Below, piece after piece: positions 24,246 through 32,485 of a stretch of 64,000 bases of DNA. Origin of the DNA: Halopseudomonas xinjiangensis (GTDB taxonomy: Bacteria; Pseudomonadota; Gammaproteobacteria; Pseudomonadales; Pseudomonadaceae); assembly GCF_900104945.1 (NCBI RefSeq), contig NZ_LT629736.1, positions 2,046,001 through 2,110,000 on the forward strand. Reading direction: 5' to 3'. A model generated the notes under the pieces. The model worked only from the letters and a program-made list of their open reading frames with translations, was not told the origin of the DNA and ran no database searches. The position numbers were made by a program, and so were the translations under genes. The number at the start of each line of letters is the position of its first letter. Within the stretch, counting starts at the first letter, position 1.

Positions 24246-25445
24246 ATGCCGGGCCCTGCACAATCTGCCGTCGAGGGGCACGGGCCCACACGAGTGATCC
24301 TCGCGGGGATCTGCGCCCTGATCCTGACCGTCGGGCTTGCTCGCTTCGCCTACACCCCTCTGCTGCCGGTCATGCGCGATGGGGCCGGGCTCAGCGACCT
24401 CGCTGGCGGCTGGCTGGCGACGTTCAATTACCTGGGCTATATCACCGGCGCCTTGATCGCAGCGACCACCAGCAGCCTGCAACGCAAGTTCGTGATGTAT
24501 CGCATCGGGCTGGTGTTGGGGGTGCTGACCACTGCGGCTATGGGTCTGACCGATAACGTGTACTGGTGGACCCTTTGGCGTTACCTCGCCGGGTTGTCGA
24601 GCACGGCTGGGCTGCTGCTGGCATCCGGACTGGCACTCAATTGGCTGATCCGCCATCAGTACAAACCGGAGCTGGGTGTGCACTTCGCCGGGCTGGGCAT
24701 CGGTATCGCCGTTTCCGGCGTCGCTGTCGGCCTGATGATCGGGCGGCTCGACTGGGCGGAGCAATGGCTGGGGCTGGGCTTGCTGGGCCTGGTGTTCGCC
24801 GTCCCGGCCTGGCTATGGCTGCCCGCGCCAGCTCCGGTGACTACCGACCAGCAGCAAGGCATCCCCATGGACCCGGTTCCTGACCGACGCTGGATGCGGC
24901 TGTTCATCGCGGCCTATTTCTGCGCAGGCGCCGGCTATGTGGTGAGCGCTACCTTCATCGTGGCCATTGTCGAACGGCTGCCGATCTTTTCCGGCTGGGG
25001 AAGCTGGATGTGGGTTCTGGTCGGCCTCGCCGCAGCGCCCTCGACCTTTCTCTGGGACCGTATCGCCACTCTCACAGGCGGGCTTCGCGCATTGATGCTG
25101 GCATACGCCCTGCAGATCGTGTCGATCGTGTTGCCGGCGGTGAGCGAAGGCAGCGCAGCCAACCTGCTCGCTGCAGTGCTGTACGGCAACACTTTCGTTG
25201 GCATCGTCAGCCTGACCCTGTCGATCATCGGTCGACGTTTTCCGGCCAATCCAGCCAAGGCCATGGCTCGACTGACGATCAGCTACGGGATCGCTCAGAT
25301 CGTCGTCCCGGCCATCGCCGGATATATCGCCAGCGCGACAGGGAGCTACCACGGCGCCCTGTGGTTGGCGGCAGCGATGATGGTTCTCGGGATCGGGGCG
25401 CTGATGGCTGCCCAGCGTAGAGAGAATGCGCTTCAAAGGCATTAG
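24246..25445 (+). CDS. MFS transporter, YbfB/YjiJ family
   Basis: A 399-residue integral membrane protein with about 12 hydrophobic segments. The first reads GICALILTVGLARFAYTPLLPVM, typical of the YbfB/YjiJ subfamily of major facilitator permeases (the LARFAYTPLLP run is characteristic); a central cytoplasmic loop is near residues 190-215. The substrate is unknown. The ATG at 24246 is preceded by GAGGA; it follows the DJ-1 gene by one base, so the pair is probably one operon (a hydrolase-like enzyme plus an exporter). The 3' end overlaps the stop of the convergent AraC gene. Confidence 0.88.
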   Translation: MPGPAQSAVEGHGPTRVILAGICALILTVGLARFAYTPLLPVMRDGAGLSDLAGGWLATFNYLGYITGALIAATTSSLQRKFVMYRIGLVLGVLTTAAMGLTDNVYWWTLWRYLAGLSSTAGLLLASGLALNWLIRHQYKPELGVHFAGLGIGIAVSGVAVGLMIGRLDWAEQWLGLGLLGLVFAVPAWLWLPAPAPVTTDQQQGIPMDPVPDRRWMRLFIAAYFCAGAGYVVSATFIVAIVERLPIFSGWGSWMWVLVGLAAAPSTFLWDRIATLTGGLRALMLAYALQIVSIVLPAVSEGSAANLLAAVLYGNTFVGIVSLTLSIIGRRFPANPAKAMARLTISYGIAQIVVPAIAGYIASATGSYHGALWLAAAMMVLGIGALMAAQRRENALQRH

Positions 25446-26473
25446 CCCGGCCTGGTTGTGACCTGCTGGCGGAACTGTCGCGGCGTCACACCCAACCAGC
25501 GGCGAAAGGTGCGGCTGAAGTTGCTGGTGTCCTGATAACCGAGCCGTTCGGCGATCGACTCGATGCTGTGACTGGTCTGGCTGAGCAACCAGCACGCCTG
25601 ATCGCTGCGCACCTCGTCCAGCAGCGACTGATACCGCACCCCTTCGGCCTGCAGATGCCTGATCAGCGTGCGCGGCGCCATGTGTTCGGCGCACGCCATC
25701 TCTTCCAGCGCAGGGAACCGCCGACCGCACTCGAGCAGCCGGCGTTTTATCCGCTCGCTCAGCGTGCCGCCGCGTGCCAGCCGCTCCAATTGATTGTCGC
25801 AGTCTCGCAGCGCCTGTCGGTGAGCCTCAACGTCGGCAGCCAGACACGGCGTGTTCAGGTAGCCCTCGGGAAGCACGATGCGCAGACAGGGACTGGCGAA
25901 GCGGACGTGGACGGCTACTGATGAGAAAGCCTCTGACCAGTCCGGCTGCGCCAACGGCCATTCCAGCGTGATCAGATCCCGTGGGGGCTGGCCAGTGATG
26001 GTTTCCAGCAGACGCAAAATGGCAGTAGTGAAGTGGCCGAGCAGATAGACCCGCGTCTCGGCGCTGATCAGGTATTCGTTAAGAATCAGGCTGGGCCGGG
26101 TAGAGGTATCGACACGAAACGCAGCCAGGTCCTGGCGCAGGGCCGCATAACGCTCGATCGTGGTGAAGGCGCCGCCCACATCGACCGCGCTGATCGCCGC
26201 GTACCCGGCGGCTCCGTGGGCGGAGACATCCGTGTGCCGACCGACATCGAAGCCCAGCCAGGGGCAGGCACTGAGTTGGACTGCGTGAACGATCAGACGC
26301 TGAATCTGCTCGGCACTCAAAAAGCTGTTGTCGTGATGCAGTGAATGCCAGTCCAGTCGCGTGTCAGCAATAGCCTGAGCCTCGCTGAAGCCACGCCGCC
26401 GCAGCTCGGCGCACACCAGCCGCGCATACACAGGATGAATGGACGGGCTCAGCCATCTCGGTTCGGGCAACAT
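25442..26473 (-). CDS. AraC-family regulator, probably of the adjacent alkane genes
   Basis: A 343-residue regulator with an N-terminal ligand domain of the Arabinose_bd (PF12625) type (about 20-210) and a C-terminal double HTH (about 240-338): RTLIRHLQAEGVRYQ and IAERLGYQDTSNFSRTFRRWLG. The start at 26471-26473 has GAGGTGA upstream; a 19-codon extension lacks support. It diverges from alkB with only about 130 bases between starts, and its architecture matches AlkR/OruR-type activators, so activation of alkB in response to alkanes is a fair inference. The gap shows no clear dyad operator that I can identify. Confidence 0.85.
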   Translation of the reverse strand: MLPEPRWLSPSIHPVYARLVCAELRRRGFSEAQAIADTRLDWHSLHHDNSFLSAEQIQRLIVHAVQLSACPWLGFDVGRHTDVSAHGAAGYAAISAVDVGGAFTTIERYAALRQDLAAFRVDTSTRPSLILNEYLISAETRVYLLGHFTTAILRLLETITGQPPRDLITLEWPLAQPDWSEAFSSVAVHVRFASPCLRIVLPEGYLNTPCLAADVEAHRQALRDCDNQLERLARGGTLSERIKRRLLECGRRFPALEEMACAEHMAPRTLIRHLQAEGVRYQSLLDEVRSDQACWLLSQTSHSIESIAERLGYQDTSNFSRTFRRWLGVTPRQFRQQVTTRPG

Positions 26474-26600
26474 CGACTCACCTCGAGACACTTTCGCTGG
26501 CACATTATGACGATTATCTGCCCGTTGCAACGGTAGCTGCGCTGGCTACGCCGGCGCATCATCGGCTCGACGATGCCAAAAACAACAAAAGGGGTCGGCT

Positions 26601-27785
26601 ATGACTACCACTGCGTCACCCATGCCTGAAGCGACCTACGTCGATCGCAAGCGCTATCTATGGCTGTTCTCACTACTGGTACCGATGACGGCCCTCACCG
26701 GCCCCCTGCTGTACATGTTCGTATCGCCAAAGATCCTCTGGCTGTGGTTACCCACGGTGTTCAGCTACGTAGTCATTCCTGTGCTGGACTTCATCATTGG
26801 TGAAGATCTGAGCAATCCTCCCGAAGAGGCAGTGCCCGCGCTCGAGGCCGATTCCTACTACCGATACGTTACCTATGCCCTGGTGCCCGTGCTGTGGGCA
26901 AGCTTCCTTGTGAGCGTGTATTTCCTCGGGACGCATGAGCTGCCCTGGTACGGCGTGCTCGCGGTGATCATGTCCGCCGGCGGCACCCTGGGCTACGGAC
27001 TGAATCTGGGACACGAGCTGGGCCACAAGAAAAGCGGGCTGGAGCGCTGGCTGGCCAAGATCACCCTGGCGCTGGGCTTCTACGGTCATTTTTTCGTCGA
27101 ACACAACCGCGGTCACCACCGCGATGTGGCGACGCCGGCAGACCCCGCCTCGGCGCGCATGGGCGAAAGCATCTACCGGTTCGTCTTCCGCGAGCTTCCG
27201 GGAGCCTTCTTTCGCGCGTGGGATCTGGAGGCCGAGCGCATGGAGCGCTGCGGCAAGTCGGTCTGGAGCCTGGATAACGAGGTAATCCAGCCGGCGTTGA
27301 TAAGCATCGCTCTGTACGCTGCTCTGATCGCCATCTTCGGGCTGGAAATGCTCCCGATTCTTCTGCTGATCGCCTTCTGGGGCGCGTTTCAGCTGACACA
27401 AGCCAATTACATCGAGCACTACGGCCTGCTACGCAAGCAATTGGCCAACGGCCGGTTCGAGCGTTGCCAGCCCCACCACTCGTGGAACAGCAACCACCTA
27501 TTCTCCAACTGGGCGCTGTTTCATCTGCAACGGCACTCTGATCACCATGCGCACCCTACCCGCCGCTACCAGTCCTTGCGCGATTTCCCCGATCTGCCGC
27601 GGCTACCCAACGGCTACTTCGGCATGTATCTGCTGGCCTATGTACCGCCGCTCTGGTTTCACGTCATGGATAAACGTTTGCTCGATGCGGTGGGTCGCGA
27701 CCCATCGAGGATCAATTTCGAGCAGGCCAAGCGCCGCAAACTAATGCGTCGTTACCGGTTGGATGACACCTCAGCAGAGGCCTGA
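26601..27785 (+). CDS. alkB: Alkane 1-monooxygenase
   Basis: A 394-residue membrane di-iron hydroxylase that oxidises the terminal carbon of medium-chain n-alkanes, using electrons from rubredoxin. All diagnostic boxes are present: HELGH (138-142), EHNRGHH (167-173), NYIEHYGL (269-276) and LQRHSDHHAHP (309-319). Six transmembrane helices are expected (first at about 20-60). The length fits AlkB. The ATG has AGGGG upstream. It is followed after 2 bases by rubredoxin and sits opposite an AraC-type regulator. No rubredoxin reductase, alkM-like second copy or outer-membrane AlkL is in the window. Confidence 0.97.
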   Translation: MTTTASPMPEATYVDRKRYLWLFSLLVPMTALTGPLLYMFVSPKILWLWLPTVFSYVVIPVLDFIIGEDLSNPPEEAVPALEADSYYRYVTYALVPVLWASFLVSVYFLGTHELPWYGVLAVIMSAGGTLGYGLNLGHELGHKKSGLERWLAKITLALGFYGHFFVEHNRGHHRDVATPADPASARMGESIYRFVFRELPGAFFRAWDLEAERMERCGKSVWSLDNEVIQPALISIALYAALIAIFGLEMLPILLLIAFWGAFQLTQANYIEHYGLLRKQLANGRFERCQPHHSWNSNHLFSNWALFHLQRHSDHHAHPTRRYQSLRDFPDLPRLPNGYFGMYLLAYVPPLWFHVMDKRLLDAVGRDPSRINFEQAKRRKLMRRYRLDDTSAEA

Positions 27786-27787
27786 GC

Positions 27788-27952
27788 ATGAGTCGCTATC
27801 GATGTCCGGAATGCGGGTATCAGTACGACGAGGCCGAAGGTGACTCCTTTCTTGGCTACCCGCCTGGGACAGCATGGGAAGCCTTGCCTGAAGACTTCGT
27901 CTGCCCGGATTGCGCGGTGACTAGTAAGGAGGGGTTCGAGCTTCCAGGGTAG
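27788..27952 (+). CDS. Rubredoxin
   Basis: A 54-residue iron protein, too short for many gene finders. The iron is held by two Cys pairs, Cys6-x2-Cys9 (CPECGY) and Cys39-x2-Cys42 (CPDCAV), with the conserved aromatic core YDEAEGD and GTAWEALPEDF between them. It transfers electrons from rubredoxin reductase to AlkB. It starts 2 bases after the alkB stop, so the two are co-transcribed. The second motif is CPDCAV (AlkG1/AlkG2 types have CPDCG), and whether it complements alkane oxidation cannot be told by reading. Confidence 0.95.
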   Translation: MSRYRCPECGYQYDEAEGDSFLGYPPGTAWEALPEDFVCPDCAVTSKEGFELPG

Positions 27953-28009
27953 CGTCATCCGCGTGTGCAACGGGCTGATCGAGCGCCTGCCCGTCGCCCA
28001 AGGCCTCGC

Positions 28010-29050
28010 TTAGACGGCTCGCGGCACCGGCGTCCGGCGGCGCGGGTAGAGATTTTCCGCAGAGAAGAACAGATCGACCAGTCTTGACCGATGGCGTAAC
28101 CAGATGACACCCAGGCAGGCGGCGAACACCATCAGCAGATACAGCGGGAACACGTACAAGGGATTGAAGCCAGCGAAGCGCTCCAGCAGCAAGGGAAATG
28201 CAATACCCACCGGTACGTGGACCATGTACAACACCAGCGAGTTGCGGCCCAGATAGGCGAGGCTCGGAGCTACCGACCACCGCTGCGCATGGATCGCCAG
28301 ATTGATCATCATCGGAATCGCCGCAGCAGTGATGATGCAATACGTCAGATTATGTTTGGCGATCGGGGCCAGCCCCAAGGCTACCGCCAGCAGACACAGA
28401 CCAATGACTCCCAGCCCCATCCAGGTGAGCTGAATGCGGTGCGCAGCGATCCACCGCGGACAATCGGAAGTACGGTTGGCAAAAGCACCGGCCATGAAGA
28501 ACATGAACAGCGCTGTAAAATATCCGTAATCGAAGGCGTAGCCGATCAGATACAGCGTGACGGAGAAGAGTGCAGCCACCAGCAGACCGCTCTTGAACAG
28601 AAAAAAGCCGACAGCGTAATAGATTGCCAGGTAGTGCAAGAACCACAGGTGATGCCAGGGGTCATGGACCAGCGCACTGAACAGGTCGATTTCGGACGGC
28701 AGGCCGAGCAAGGCTTCCCGCGCCTGGTACAGCAGATAGAGGATCAGGGTCCAGATCACGAAGGGATAAATCAGATTGTTCAGCTTGCCCCGGGCATAGC
28801 GGCCGAGGCCCTTGTCGATCGAACCGGCAAGCAACATTCCCGACAGGAAAAACAGCACGGGCATACGTATCGGCGCGATCAGCTCGCTGACCTCCTTCAG
28901 GAACGCGAAGGTTTCCGGGTACTTTTCGTACATGTACACCACGCAGTGGTGCACGACGACAAGCGATATCGCAAGACCACGCAGCATATCCATCCAGCGC
29001 AGTCGCGAATCCTGGTCTGCCTTCCCGGCAAAAGTCATCTCCTTGTCCAT
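28010..29050 (-). CDS. Acyltransferase-3 family membrane protein
   Basis: A 346-residue integral membrane protein with about ten helices. The early segment RWMDMLRGLAISLVVVHH and the MPVLFFLSGMLLAG motif, followed by HLWFLHYLAIYY, are hallmarks of the Acyl_transf_3 family, which O-acylates glycans, lipids or osmoregulated glucans. The start at 29048-29050 has GAAGGA 8 bases upstream; longer alternatives begin at 29092. It is convergent with rubredoxin and has no glycosyltransferase next to it, so its acceptor is unknown; the ATP-grasp/flippase pair and the polysaccharide operon at 44-51 kb are possible clients (speculative). Confidence 0.88.
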   Translation of the reverse strand: MDKEMTFAGKADQDSRLRWMDMLRGLAISLVVVHHCVVYMYEKYPETFAFLKEVSELIAPIRMPVLFFLSGMLLAGSIDKGLGRYARGKLNNLIYPFVIWTLILYLLYQAREALLGLPSEIDLFSALVHDPWHHLWFLHYLAIYYAVGFFLFKSGLLVAALFSVTLYLIGYAFDYGYFTALFMFFMAGAFANRTSDCPRWIAAHRIQLTWMGLGVIGLCLLAVALGLAPIAKHNLTYCIITAAAIPMMINLAIHAQRWSVAPSLAYLGRNSLVLYMVHVPVGIAFPLLLERFAGFNPLYVFPLYLLMVFAACLGVIWLRHRSRLVDLFFSAENLYPRRRTPVPRAV

Positions 29051-29358
29051 TACGCGCATCCTTCGATGAGTTTCTGACCCTGCGATCGACACCCGGCCTT
29101 TCTGCGGCGTTCCGACCGTTTATCGCGCCAAAACCGCTGAACCCTATGCTGCATGAGCTAGAGCCGTCGTGCCTTGGTGAATGGGCCTAGCTAAGCGACC
29201 AGTGGCAAAGTTGCAATCGACTAAACGGAACGGCACAACGGTGCTTTCCTGCGCGGCCAAGGGCACCATCGGCTCATCCTTTGCTAGTCTTCAGCGCAAC
29301 AAACCGGCCAGCGATCGTCTAGTATCCCGCCGTACCGTCAACGACCAGAGATCATTCC
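29051..29358. other. Divergent intergenic region
   Basis: These 308 bases separate the acyltransferase and the IMPase-family gene, so they should hold two promoters. I see a possible -10 element TAGTAT near 29321 but no matching -35, and no gene, dyad or repeat of note. Confidence 0.3.
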
Positions 29359-30189
29359 ATGACATCATCTCCTCTCGACCCCAAGGCCATCGACATCGAC
29401 CTGGCGCCGCGTTACGACTTCGCCCGACGCATTGCCCTGAGCGCCGCCGAGCGTGCCATGGCCTATTACAACGGCCGGCGCGACTTGACGGTGGAAATCA
29501 AGAACGAGGATGAACAGGACGTGGTCAGCGTGGCGGACCGCGAACTCGAGGCGTTCATTCGCGCAGAGCTCGAACGTGAATTTCCCGAGGATGGATTTCT
29601 CGGGGAGGAAAGCGGACAGGCCAATCTCTCGGCACGTTGCGTCTGGGTGATTGATCCTATCGACGGCACCGCCTGCTTCGTCAACGGACTGCATAACTGG
29701 TGCGTATCGGTCGGCATGATGCTCGACGGCAAACCCTGTCTTGGCGCCATTGCCGACCCGAACCATTCCGAGCTGTTCCATGGTTGCATCGGTCGCGGCG
29801 CCTGGGTCAACGATACGCCGCTTAAAATCAGTCAGGCCGAACATGTGCGCGAGGGTCTGACCGGGACGGGTACCTTCCATCCAACCGGCAAGCAGTACTT
29901 CATGCCGTTCCTGCAGCAGTTGCTGGACGAAGGCGGCATGTTCATCCGCAACGGTTCCGGTGCTCTGATGACAGCCTACGTCGCAGCCGGACGGCTGATC
30001 GGATACTACGAGACGCAACTCAAGAGCTGGGATTGCCTGGCCGCGCTGGTATTGATCGACGAAGCCGGTGGCCGGCGAAACGATTTCTTCCGAGGAAACG
30101 GGCTGACCGAAGGCAACCCGTTTCTCGTAGCTGGTCCACATGTTTACGACCAGTTAGCAACGATGGTCGGCCCTTCCTTGGATGGCTGA
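29359..30189 (+). CDS. Inositol-monophosphatase-family phosphatase
   Basis: A 276-residue Mg-dependent, Li-sensitive-type phosphatase. Metal and catalytic motifs are in order: GEES (82-85), DPIDGT (99-104) and SWDCLAA (223-229). The DPIDGTACFVNG form and the WVNDTPLKIS segment are shared with histidinol-phosphate phosphatase HisN and with CysQ/SuhB relatives; which phosphate ester is hydrolysed is unclear. No his genes are nearby. It is followed by the convergent regulator with a pseudokinase domain. Confidence 0.9.
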   Translation: MTSSPLDPKAIDIDLAPRYDFARRIALSAAERAMAYYNGRRDLTVEIKNEDEQDVVSVADRELEAFIRAELEREFPEDGFLGEESGQANLSARCVWVIDPIDGTACFVNGLHNWCVSVGMMLDGKPCLGAIADPNHSELFHGCIGRGAWVNDTPLKISQAEHVREGLTGTGTFHPTGKQYFMPFLQQLLDEGGMFIRNGSGALMTAYVAAGRLIGYYETQLKSWDCLAALVLIDEAGGRRNDFFRGNGLTEGNPFLVAGPHVYDQLATMVGPSLDG

Positions 30190-30217
30190 AGGCCACACCC
30201 GGACAAGACCTAGCCGT

Positions 30218-31240
30218 TCAAACCCTTGACCACCGAGATAGCCTGATCGGCAAACCAAGCATGCGCTGCCAGCCGGAAGCGGCGTCTTCATCAGGGATCG
30301 CCAGCCAGTCGGCCACCGAAGCCGGTCGCTTCGCAGGGTCGGGGTAGGTCGCTGACTCAATGAGCAACTGATACCGCTGATCGCCTACGTCCGTTCGCCA
30401 GTCGCCCAACAGCGGCCTGCCGATATCCGCGCAACACAGCTGATAAAGGATGACCCCTAGTGCGTAGATGTCGCTGCGCTCAGTGCCGACCTGCCCCCGA
30501 TAGAGCTCCGGTGCCCGATATGGATCGTGCAATGAAACGCTCCCGGGCGAAACGTCAACTGGTCGGCGCGCCAGCAGTACCAGACGTCCGTCTGCATACA
30601 GGTGCAGGTCGAGCCGAGAGATGGCGTTATAACCGAGGCCGCTGGAATGTCGGCGTGCAACGCTCTCGGCAAATTGGTGAAACGCCTCCAACCTCTTTTG
30701 CAGATTCACGCCCTGAAGCAGATCGCTCATGACTGGCTTGGCCTGCTCCAGCTTTGCCGCCGGCGAACGGTCCGTTATGGCAAGCTCGGCGACCAATGGC
30801 CCGGCGACGCGGATCGGCAGTACATCAAGGGCGGAGCAGCCCACGGGCGCGGCAGTTCCGGACGGAGCGAGCGGCGCATGGTTGGCCGTCGAGAATTCGG
30901 CGCTATCGAAACGCACCGGACCATTGAAGCGATATCCCACGCCGGGAATCGTGACGATCAATTTCGCGTCGCGATCCAGCGCCTTGCGCAGCTTGGTCAT
31001 TGCGTTGGGCAAAACGTTTTTCACCGTCACCCGGCCGTCCCAGGCTTCACGCAGCAGCTCCTCATGCGAGACCACACGGTCGACGTGTTGCAGTAGTACA
31101 TGCAGCAGGCGAAGCGGACGCCGCTCCAGCGAGATGGTCTCGCCAAGGACCGATAGCTCCAGGGTTTCTGGACAGAACTCGGCGCATCCGAAGTAGTAGC
31201 GCGACGGGGTGCGGCGGTAAGACTGAGAGAGTGTGTACAT
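30218..31240 (-). CDS. Winged-helix regulator fused to a degenerate protein-kinase domain
   Basis: A 340-residue protein. Residues 16-106 are an OmpR/CadC-type winged helix (ISLERRPLRLLHVLLQH, then LPNAMTKLRKALD and IPGVGYRF). From about 180 the sequence resembles the C-lobe of a Ser/Thr kinase: alpha-E AFHQFAESVARRH, the APE-like YRAPELYRG (241-249), SDIYALGVILYQL (256-268), and the terminal DPAKRP with Arg305. The N-lobe (Gly loop, VAIK) is missing, the HRD position reads as YNAISRLDL and DFG is replaced (LLARR), so catalysis is not expected. There is no transmembrane helix. It is divergent from the ATP-grasp/flippase genes and 225 bases away, suggesting it may control them. Confidence 0.8.
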   Translation of the reverse strand: MYTLSQSYRRTPSRYYFGCAEFCPETLELSVLGETISLERRPLRLLHVLLQHVDRVVSHEELLREAWDGRVTVKNVLPNAMTKLRKALDRDAKLIVTIPGVGYRFNGPVRFDSAEFSTANHAPLAPSGTAAPVGCSALDVLPIRVAGPLVAELAITDRSPAAKLEQAKPVMSDLLQGVNLQKRLEAFHQFAESVARRHSSGLGYNAISRLDLHLYADGRLVLLARRPVDVSPGSVSLHDPYRAPELYRGQVGTERSDIYALGVILYQLCCADIGRPLLGDWRTDVGDQRYQLLIESATYPDPAKRPASVADWLAIPDEDAASGWQRMLGLPIRLSRWSRV

Positions 31241-31465
31241 GGCTGACTTCCCTGTTCAGATGGGGCTTGGCGTCCGTTTCGAAGCTTCGTCATTTCAGAG
31301 GGCCATTAGTTCGACGTGAGCATTCCGTTAGCGACGAACGGTTCCCCTCCGTTAGCGATCCGTTAGATGTCAGACGCAACGATACACACGGCGTTACAGT
31401 CTGAACCGCAACTAGGTAGCCGCCTGTCGTCTGCCTGATTCACACCTATAAAAACGGAGCGCAAC

Positions 31466-32485
31466 ATGGCATTGAAAAGCCTTGTAGTCGGCCAGCAGGA
31501 AGCTCAGCCCCTCCTCCCTTCCGCGCCTGACCTGATCAACGATTTACGTGAAGCCGCCATGTATCAGTGGCAGTACTTCCGCATTCACCGCAGGTTCTGC
31601 AATTTCGAAAACCCGCGTGCATTCTCGGAAAAGATCTTTCACCGGATGCGCTACCCGTTACCGGAGTTTTCCCGCCTGGCCGACAAGGTGCTGGTGCGTG
31701 ACTACATCCGCGACACCATTGGTGATCAATACAACGTCCCCATGTATGCCGTGGTCGACGAAGTGCGCCCCGAACATTTCGCCATGCTGCCTGATGCTTT
31801 CGTTATCAAGGCCAACCATAGCTGTGGGTCGCTGCGGATCATTCCGGATAAGTCCGTCTGCGATGTGGTGGAGCTGTCGAAGACCGCCAACGAGTGGCTC
31901 AAGGTGGATTTCTCCCAGTACAACCACGAGAAACACTACCACGACATCCGGCCGCGCATCCTGTTCGAGAAAGCGCTGCTGGTAAGCGGAAAACCGGCTC
32001 CAGACTACAAGATTCACGTATTCAACGACGCCAACGGACGCAGCTTCAGTTTCCTTCAGGTGATCGATGGCCGCTTCGGCGTAACGACCCAGAACCTGTA
32101 CTCGACCGATTGGCTGGTGATGCCGTTCCGCATCGGCGGGCGTTTGCCCGGCAGCCTCAACCCGGAGATCACTGCTCCGCCGGAAGAACTGCCTGAGATG
32201 GTCAGGATTGCAAAAGGCCTGGCTCGGCCGTTCGGCTATTGCCGTGTAGACATGTATGTCTTCGAAGGGCAGATATACATCGGCGAGCTGACGCTTACCC
32301 CCGGCGCTGGCGGTTGCCGGTTCACGCCAGAGCAATGGGACTGGACGCTTGGCTCGCTGTTCCGTTGGCCCGAGGTGCCCTTGACCGCGCCTGCCCGAAA
32401 CGCAGCAGAACCCGCCCACTCACCTGTGCAGACCACTGAATGCTCCTGTGGTCGGGACGAGCCCAAACGCGCCAACGTAGCATGA
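31466..32485 (+). CDS. TupA-like ATP-grasp protein
   Basis: A 339-residue cytoplasmic protein of the TupA-like ATP-grasp family (PF14305), which in cell-envelope loci joins amino-acid or peptide-like groups to glycans (teichuronopeptide synthesis is the founding example). Landmarks: PRAFSEKIFHRMR, LADKVLVRDYIRDTIG, the nucleotide-binding AFVIKANHSCGS, and the ATP-grasp acidic end YCRVDMYVFEG then IGELTLTPGAGG. The RBS GGAG precedes the ATG. Its stop overlaps the flippase ATG by four bases. No glycosyltransferase accompanies the pair, which is unusual for such a locus. Confidence 0.88.
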   Translation: MALKSLVVGQQEAQPLLPSAPDLINDLREAAMYQWQYFRIHRRFCNFENPRAFSEKIFHRMRYPLPEFSRLADKVLVRDYIRDTIGDQYNVPMYAVVDEVRPEHFAMLPDAFVIKANHSCGSLRIIPDKSVCDVVELSKTANEWLKVDFSQYNHEKHYHDIRPRILFEKALLVSGKPAPDYKIHVFNDANGRSFSFLQVIDGRFGVTTQNLYSTDWLVMPFRIGGRLPGSLNPEITAPPEELPEMVRIAKGLARPFGYCRVDMYVFEGQIYIGELTLTPGAGGCRFTPEQWDWTLGSLFRWPEVPLTAPARNAAEPAHSPVQTTECSCGRDEPKRANVA

